Positions 59,402 through 64,000 of a stretch of 64,000 nucleotides of DNA are shown here, one piece after another. Location of the stretch: contig JAIQDT010005002.1 in assembly GCA_021521415.1 (NCBI GenBank), forward strand, positions 1 through 64,000, in the 5' to 3' direction. The DNA comes from Bidens hawaiensis (taxonomy: Eukaryota; Streptophyta; Magnoliopsida; Asterales; Asteraceae). The translations under genes and the position numbers were made by a program. The first letter of the stretch is position 1. Each line of letters begins with the position of its first letter. Under the pieces are notes generated by a model that saw only the letters and a list, made by a program, of their open reading frames with translations, was not told the DNA's origin and made no database searches.

Positions 59402-59430
59402 CCCATGTAGTACACGGGTTTATAACCTAG
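59402..59430 (+). mobile_element. Helitron 3' terminus (plus strand)
   Basis: A hairpin, CCCATGT-AG-TACACGGG with one mismatch, is followed by TTTATAAC and CTAG, then host T. The 5' TC end upstream is not identified. If it lay left of 57698 the CLE gene would be inside the element. Confidence 0.55.
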
Positions 59431-59950
59431 TAATACAAATATTTGAAGTCAAACTATCAAAGCACTAAGGTGTAAGTATAAGTTATAACCACAAATTTTC
59501 ATATTTAGAAAGCATAATACATTTTGACAATTATTTATATTATTTATTGCTAAGCGTGTGTTAACATCTAAAATGCTTGCAGCCTGCAGCATGACATCAA
59601 GCTTGTTTGGATTCATGCAACTTGACAAATCTTCCATGCTTAATTAGGGGTGTCAACTATGTTTGGTTGGTGAGTTGACCGGTTTTAGGTTAATGGATTA
59701 ACTTATGGAACACAAACATGACCCATAAGTTTATTTGTGTCAAGTACATCAACTCTGCTACAGAAACATTTAAAAATCGTATAAGCCATATATGAATCGT
59801 TTATCCCTTTATTTAGACCCTTCAAATGCATATTGTAATTAAGTTGTAGATGGATTGTAAATGGGTTTTAGTAAATGGGTTAAATGAGTTGTAGATGGCT
59901 TGACACGTTGACGTTTATATATTATGTTGCTACAACAATTATAAGACCAA
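59431..59950. other. Intergenic, nothing recognised
   Basis: Short TAAATGGGTTnnATGGGTT-like strings occur near 59860-59890. No ORF or element end can be supported. Confidence 0.45.
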
Positions 59951-60569
59951 TGATAGTGAATGGACTGGTTAGACTAACAGGCTTCAAGGGTTCCGGTTAA
60001 CCTAACGCAGGTCGTCGGGTCCCTCTACGTTTGAAAAACGTAGAGAGAGGTTCACTACTTTAGTTGTTTTTGTTATAATTCACCGAAGTTCCCAGACCAA
60101 GATGTTTAGAACCGGTTTTTGGATGAAGTTCTTGGTGAAGCTATGATGTTCTTGAAGAAAAAAACAAGCAAAGTGCAAGTTTCTTGAGGAAGAAAAGAAG
60201 ATCAGAAAGTATATGTTAACTTTCCAATCTGGTGTGTTTTTTATGGCTGAGTTTACATTCTTTATATAGAGAGAGATGTAAGCATTTTGTCCGATGGATA
60301 AACTAATGAACCTCCAGTTTGCTAGAGGGTTGCCATTTTATGGGCGGGAAGCTTTGACCTTTGGTTAACGATTATAATAATATTACTTTTTCTGAGCGTG
60401 TCCCTTCTTCAGAGGGAACAGTGATTTGACGTAGTACTATTGCATGTGGTTACTGTTCATGTACTTGTTTTCCTAAATTGGGCGGGAAACGAACCTTTTA
60501 ACCTTCTAACATTTTTAGCATTAATATGTGAAAGCCATTTTACCAGACTTTGGGCTACCCCCGTCATCA
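59951..60569 (-). repeat. 3' LTR of the Tat-lineage element
   Basis: The right boundary is firm: plus strand ends CCCCCGTCATCA at 60569 with a pyrimidine (PPT complement) run next to it. The left boundary at TGATAGTG (59951) is chosen to pair TGAT with ATCA and is less certain. A minus-strand TATA box and a perfect 10-bp hairpin (60023-60045) lie inside. Confidence 0.6.
60260..60269 (-). promoter_or_regulatory. TATA box of the Tat-lineage LTR
   Basis: The minus strand reads CTATATAAAG after a CTCTCTC tract, a strong plant core-promoter pattern in the orientation of the element. Confidence 0.65.
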
Positions 60570-60580
60570 GCCCCCCAAGT
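60570..60580 (-). other. Polypurine tract of the Tat-lineage element
   Basis: The minus strand reads ACTTGGGGGGC directly before the LTR start TGATGACGGGGG. Confidence 0.7.
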
Positions 60581-60873
60581 CAGAGGTTTTTGAGAAGTAG
60601 GCTCAAAGGCTTCTGACTTTTGTACACATTTTGTTATTGTTTAAAGGCTTCGAGGCTTTGAACAGTTTTACTTATTTTTTGAATTTCTGACAAGACAGTT
60701 GATGTGATGGTAACTGCAGGTTGCGGTTTGCAAAAACTGCTTTTATTAATAGTAATAACTGTTCATTTTCTTCATTTTTTCTTTAAAGTTCCACAATATT
60801 CTTGAAACACTCACCAAGTTCCTTTCAATCTTTCACCAGGTTAGTCTAAATCCTCCCCTTTTCTTTCGAAATT

Positions 60874-63020
60874 ATGGGTGCTCGTAAGGATCTATTGGTG
60901 AGTTATTCCTGATTAACCCAAGAGGAGGTTGAATCGTTCTGCCTCGATTGGGGTATAGGTTTAGAGTTTAAACCGATTGCTCCGTCGGCCGACGCTTCGA
61001 TCGACCGTTGTCCGGCGGGTTTGATTGCCCTTTATTTTCGCCATTTTGAGTTTTCGAACCTTCTCCATCCGTTTTCGGTTTTTGTTTTGAACGTGTTAGA
61101 GTATTATCGTGTGTCTTTTGGTCAGATTCACCCCTTAGGGCTTGATAGGGTTTTACATTTTGAGGTTTTATGTATGGCTTTAGGGTATGATCCGTCGTTA
61201 TTGGGTTTTCTCCGTTTCTTCTGTCTAGCGAAGAACGGCGATTGGTATACCTTTGAGCATACTCAGGTTGATACTTGCATGATATCTTCGACGGTTACGA
61301 CCCTTGGTTCCTGGAAGGATCGCTTTTTCTTTGTTTCCGATTCTATTCTTCCTTTCAAACCTGTTTGGAGACAACCCGAGGCCGTTTTAAATGAGCTGGA
61401 GCCGGCTGAATCTGAGTTGAACGATGTGTTTTTAAAATCTATTAGGAAGTGTCCGTCACGTCTTCGTCCTCTTCCCGAACATCTTCTCGTTTAGTTAGGA
61501 ATTAGCAAGTTGTGGGATAAGCCTAATCGGGATCCCGTGCTTATGAGAGATGATAAGGGTATGCATTTGCTTATCTTGCATTTGTTTTGTTTCCATGATA
61601 TGGTTATTAACAAACTTCTTTTGTTTTTTGTAGCTATGTCGGCTTTGGATTTTGTGAAGAGTGATGATACTTCCGATGTTGGATTCGGGGATGCTGAGGC
61701 TACTTCTGGGGAAAATGTTTTAGTTCGAGAAAGGAGGGTAGGTTCGAAGGTTCAGGATATGTGGGAGTTCCAAACGTTAAAGACTTCACTAAGTCTACCG
61801 CTCCTAAAGTTTCTACCCGCCCCTCTAATCGGTGTTTGTTGAAGTCTTCTGGTCCATCATCTTCACATGAACCAGTGGATGTCAGCGATGATGTTCAAGT
61901 TGCTGAGGATCAGGGTCCAAGTGTAGAGGTGGAGAAGGAGCAGGGTTTGGTTGTTTCCAAGAAGAAGAAATCGGTTGGTAAAAAGGTTGCAGTGTCCACT
62001 GTTCAAGGGTTGAGTGTAGACGAGATTTATGTCCCTGGGTGGAACGTTAAGGTTGGTGATAGCTTTATGGATCCAGAGGTTTGCGCTGATGTGTTGGCTA
62101 ACTTTGCTCCTCCCGGAGTTCGTAAAACCATTTCTGAGATGGAGGGTGATGCCATGCTTTAAAGGTTGATTCTCAGCTCTTGCAACCTTTCTGCCCTTTT
62201 AGCTGAGGGCGTTACTCGCTTTCAGAAGGGGATGCAAGAGTATGAGGAGTTTTCTAAGAAGAAAGAAAAGATGAAGGCTTCTATGGAGGCGATGAAAAAA
62301 GATGTTGACGGTTTTTCAAAGAAGGAGGAGGATTATGTGAAGAAGATTGATGAGCTTACACGTAGCCATAAGATTGAGGTTGCCGGGTTGAAGAAAATAT
62401 GGAAGCTGATAGGGTTAAGCTGGAAGCTGATCAGGAAGCCTTTGAGGTTCAGAAGAAAGCCTTTAATTTAGAGAAAGAAGGCTTAAAGGCTTCAGTCACC
62501 CAAGCTACTAACGACAACCGGTGGCTGATTGAGCATGGGTTTCATCAGGTTGTGACTTACCTGCTTCATTCCTCCGAATTTAACTCAGTGTTGGGTGGTG
62601 TTTACACGAAGATGCTAAATTATGGGAAACACTTGGGCTTTGTTGCTGGTTTCAAACATCACGAAGCTGGTCAACCCTTGGAGCAATCGCCTATGTTCAA
62701 CCGTGAAGCTTCCAAGCTCTTTTCAGATTCCGTTCAAGCGATGGAAAGGCTTACTTACCCCTATGTGGGTGAGGTTTCATCTTGTTTCAGTAAACCTCTT
62801 TCCTTTTTATAGGGTTTAAAACCAGTCGGGCTTGATGAGAAGGTTTTCTCTGAGATGCTTGAGTCTTTGTCCAAGAAGCGTTCCCGATATGGTGACAGCA
62901 AGGAGACCCGATATGGCTAGCCTCGAAGGTTCAGCTGTCGTTGGTGATTTGAATGCGAGGAAGTTCAAGAAAAGCAAGAGTGGTGAGGCTAGTACTTCAA
63001 AGCCTGTCTCTGATGTTTGA
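60874..63020 (+). pseudogene. Antisense gag-like ORF (putative gypsy-type transposon domain), spliced
   Basis: The coding sense is opposite to the element. It starts at ATG 60874 (MGARKDLLVSYS, then TGA at 60910-60912). The N-terminal domain (EEVESFCLDWGIGLEF, HFEFSNLLHPFSVFVLNVL, LHFEVLCMALGYDPSL, DPVLMRDDK) resembles the Pfam family called putative gypsy-type transposon (as I recall, PF04195). A TAG lies at 61492-61494. A 75-nt GT-AG intron (61559-61633) joins RDDK to MSALDFVKSDD in frame. After a frame change near 61735 come an acidic linker, a conserved block (NVKVGDSFMDPEVCADVL), a TAA at 62160-62162, a long coiled coil (62240-62520) and a globular end (HQVVTYLLHSSEFNSVL, MERLTYPYVGEVSSCF), with further breaks at about 62398 and 62810-62812. 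Function unknown. Confidence 0.75.
61559..61633 (+). other. Intron in the antisense ORF (75 nt)
   Basis: The donor is GTATGC, a T-rich tract (CTTCTTTTGTTTTTTG) precedes TAG, and the phase fits (one base left over, completed as an Ala codon). Removing it restores the continuous family sequence across the junction. Confidence 0.7.
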
Positions 63021-63761
63021 ACAATCTATTCGTAGATTTCTTAGCACTCTTAAACAATGTTATGTACTTTGAACAATTTAGGTTTGGCATGAAACCCTTA
63101 AGGTTTCTGTTTTATGGTTGTTGTTGGCCTTTGTTAGCCGTTTGAACACTTATATGGGAATCCTTGTGATTTCCTTGTTTAGCCTAGATGGCTTATTATT
63201 ATGGATGATGCTAGTTATGGCCTTTAGAGGCCTTTTTATGAATTGTAGCTTTTGATGTTTTATATTTTTTGTTGCTTGTCTTGTTTGTTTGATGTGTTTT
63301 TTAACTAATTTTCCTTAAGAAGTTTTAGTGCTGCAGTCACTTTAGCTTCAAGGCTTCATTAGGTAAAAAGCACATGTTGGCTATCCTTTGTATCATTACT
63401 TAGTGTATATTTGTTTCGTAAACTTTTTTCAAATCTTAAGGAACGAATTGATGTAGGTTGTTCAGACCCGTCTATGAGACAAGTTTTGTTTGAAAATTTT
63501 TTTTCTAAGTCTCATGGAGTTGGATTGATATAGGAACTCACCCCTTATATAGGTTCATTTAACTCTTGAACCTATTGAGCGATGTTGCCTGGGAGCTCAT
63601 CCCCTTACATGGCCCTTGCCATGGAGTTTCTTGCTAGGTTCTCAACCTGATTATAGGATAGTAAAAACAAGTTATGATAAAGACTTCATCATTCATTCAA
63701 GAGGTTGTTGTTTACAAAAAGGAGAGCTATACATCTCTTGAAATACATTTTAAGATCCTGA
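63021..63761. other. Spacer between antisense ORF and pol end
   Basis: This is non-coding, probably the 3' UTR of the plus-strand antisense transcript and the post-pol region of the minus-strand one. No ORF is seen. Confidence 0.5.
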
Positions 63762-64000
63762 CTAGACATGGAACCTTTTAAGGGTTTTGCCGTTCCAATG
63801 TCCTGGAAGCTCTTTTTCTTCTGCGTCAGCTAGTTTGTAGGATCCACCCTTGTGAGCTTCAAGGATTGTGTATGGTCCTTCCCACTTTGGGCCGAGTTTT
63901 CCTTGGTTTTCTTTCTTGCTGGCCTCGTTGTTTCGGAGTATAAGATCTCCTGGCCTGAAACGTTCATGTTTCACTCTTGCATTGTAATAAGCTTCCATTT
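63762..64000 (-). CDS. Integrase C-terminus of Tat-lineage pol (partial)
   Basis: The open frame enters from the right edge and ends at TAG 63762-63764. It encodes the end of integrase: MEAYYNARVKHERFRPGDLI, LGPKWEGPYTILEA (GPY/F-type module), SYKLADAEEKELPGHWN and KTLKRFHV. The protein stops soon after the WN...LKR motif without a chromodomain, as in Tat elements. Whether the rest of pol is intact cannot be seen. Confidence 0.85.
   Translation of the reverse strand, partial: MEAYYNARVKHERFRPGDLILRNNEASKKENQGKLGPKWEGPYTILEAHKGGSYKLADAEEKELPGHWNGKTLKRFHV

Larger units (their letters stand above)
59951..64000 (-). mobile_element. Ty3/Gypsy Tat-lineage element, 3' portion (continues off-window)
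   Basis: In element (minus) order: integrase C-terminus (64000-63762), spacer, antisense ORF (coding on plus, 60874-63020), PPT and 3' LTR. A missing chromodomain and an antisense ORF between pol and the 3' LTR are features known for the Tat lineage (Retand/Grande-like). The 5' part lies right of the window. Confidence 0.78.

Overview
The window is plant nuclear DNA, very probably from a eudicot and most likely the daisy family (Asteraceae). The evidence is spliceosomal introns, a plant CLE peptide gene, a plant membrane steroid-binding protein gene, and dense LTR retrotransposons, including a gag-like antisense ORF of a type I associate with sunflower relatives. The family assignment is inference. 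There is no bacterial or organellar content. Only two genes look intact: a two-exon membrane steroid-binding protein (MSBP/MAPR) gene at 26786-32625 and a CLE signalling-peptide gene at 57698-57937. Nearly everything else is mobile DNA, mostly broken.

Left part (1-23180). Two minus-strand Ty3/Gypsy chromoviruses (Tekay/Del-like, LTRs about 3.1 kb, initiator-Met PBS) sit inside the remains of an older, probably non-autonomous LTR element. Element 1 (1-9185, left end off-window) has almost identical LTRs but a wrecked interior. Element 2 (9731-22009) is complete, with a CGTAT target duplication. Its gag-pol carries only two stops and one frameshift, and an open extra ORF with a C-terminal membrane anchor lies upstream of gag.

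Middle part (23180-36237). Several TIR elements (probably Mutator-like MITEs) precede the MSBP gene, whose single intron has grown to 5.1 kb through MITEs, RTE-type LINE tails and a Pro-coding CCACC-rich tract. An RTE LINE remnant follows the gene. Beyond it are a Helitron 3' terminus and a separate ORF resembling the C-terminal endonuclease region of a non-LTR reverse transcriptase.

Copia part (36238-48090). One Sirevirus-like Ty1/Copia element is present: 513-bp LTRs, broken gag-pol, 3.1 kb of non-coding DNA, then a broken accessory (env-position) ORF. Its LTRs carry three stem-loops with identical loops and co-varying stems. Its leader and 3' region are packed with a TTCGYTA motif.

Right part (48091-64000). 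This holds an alpha-SNAP pseudogene fragment, a chromovirus reduced to little more than one LTR (51359-54107) inside a decayed tandem repeat, Helitron termini around the CLE gene, and the 3' end of a minus-strand Tat-lineage Gypsy element. That last element carries a plus-strand (antisense) ORF with its own 75-nt intron, followed by the integrase C-terminus running off the window.

The mobile elements do not cooperate with the two host genes in any visible way. Their visible effects are intron expansion and promoter- or 3'-flank insertions.
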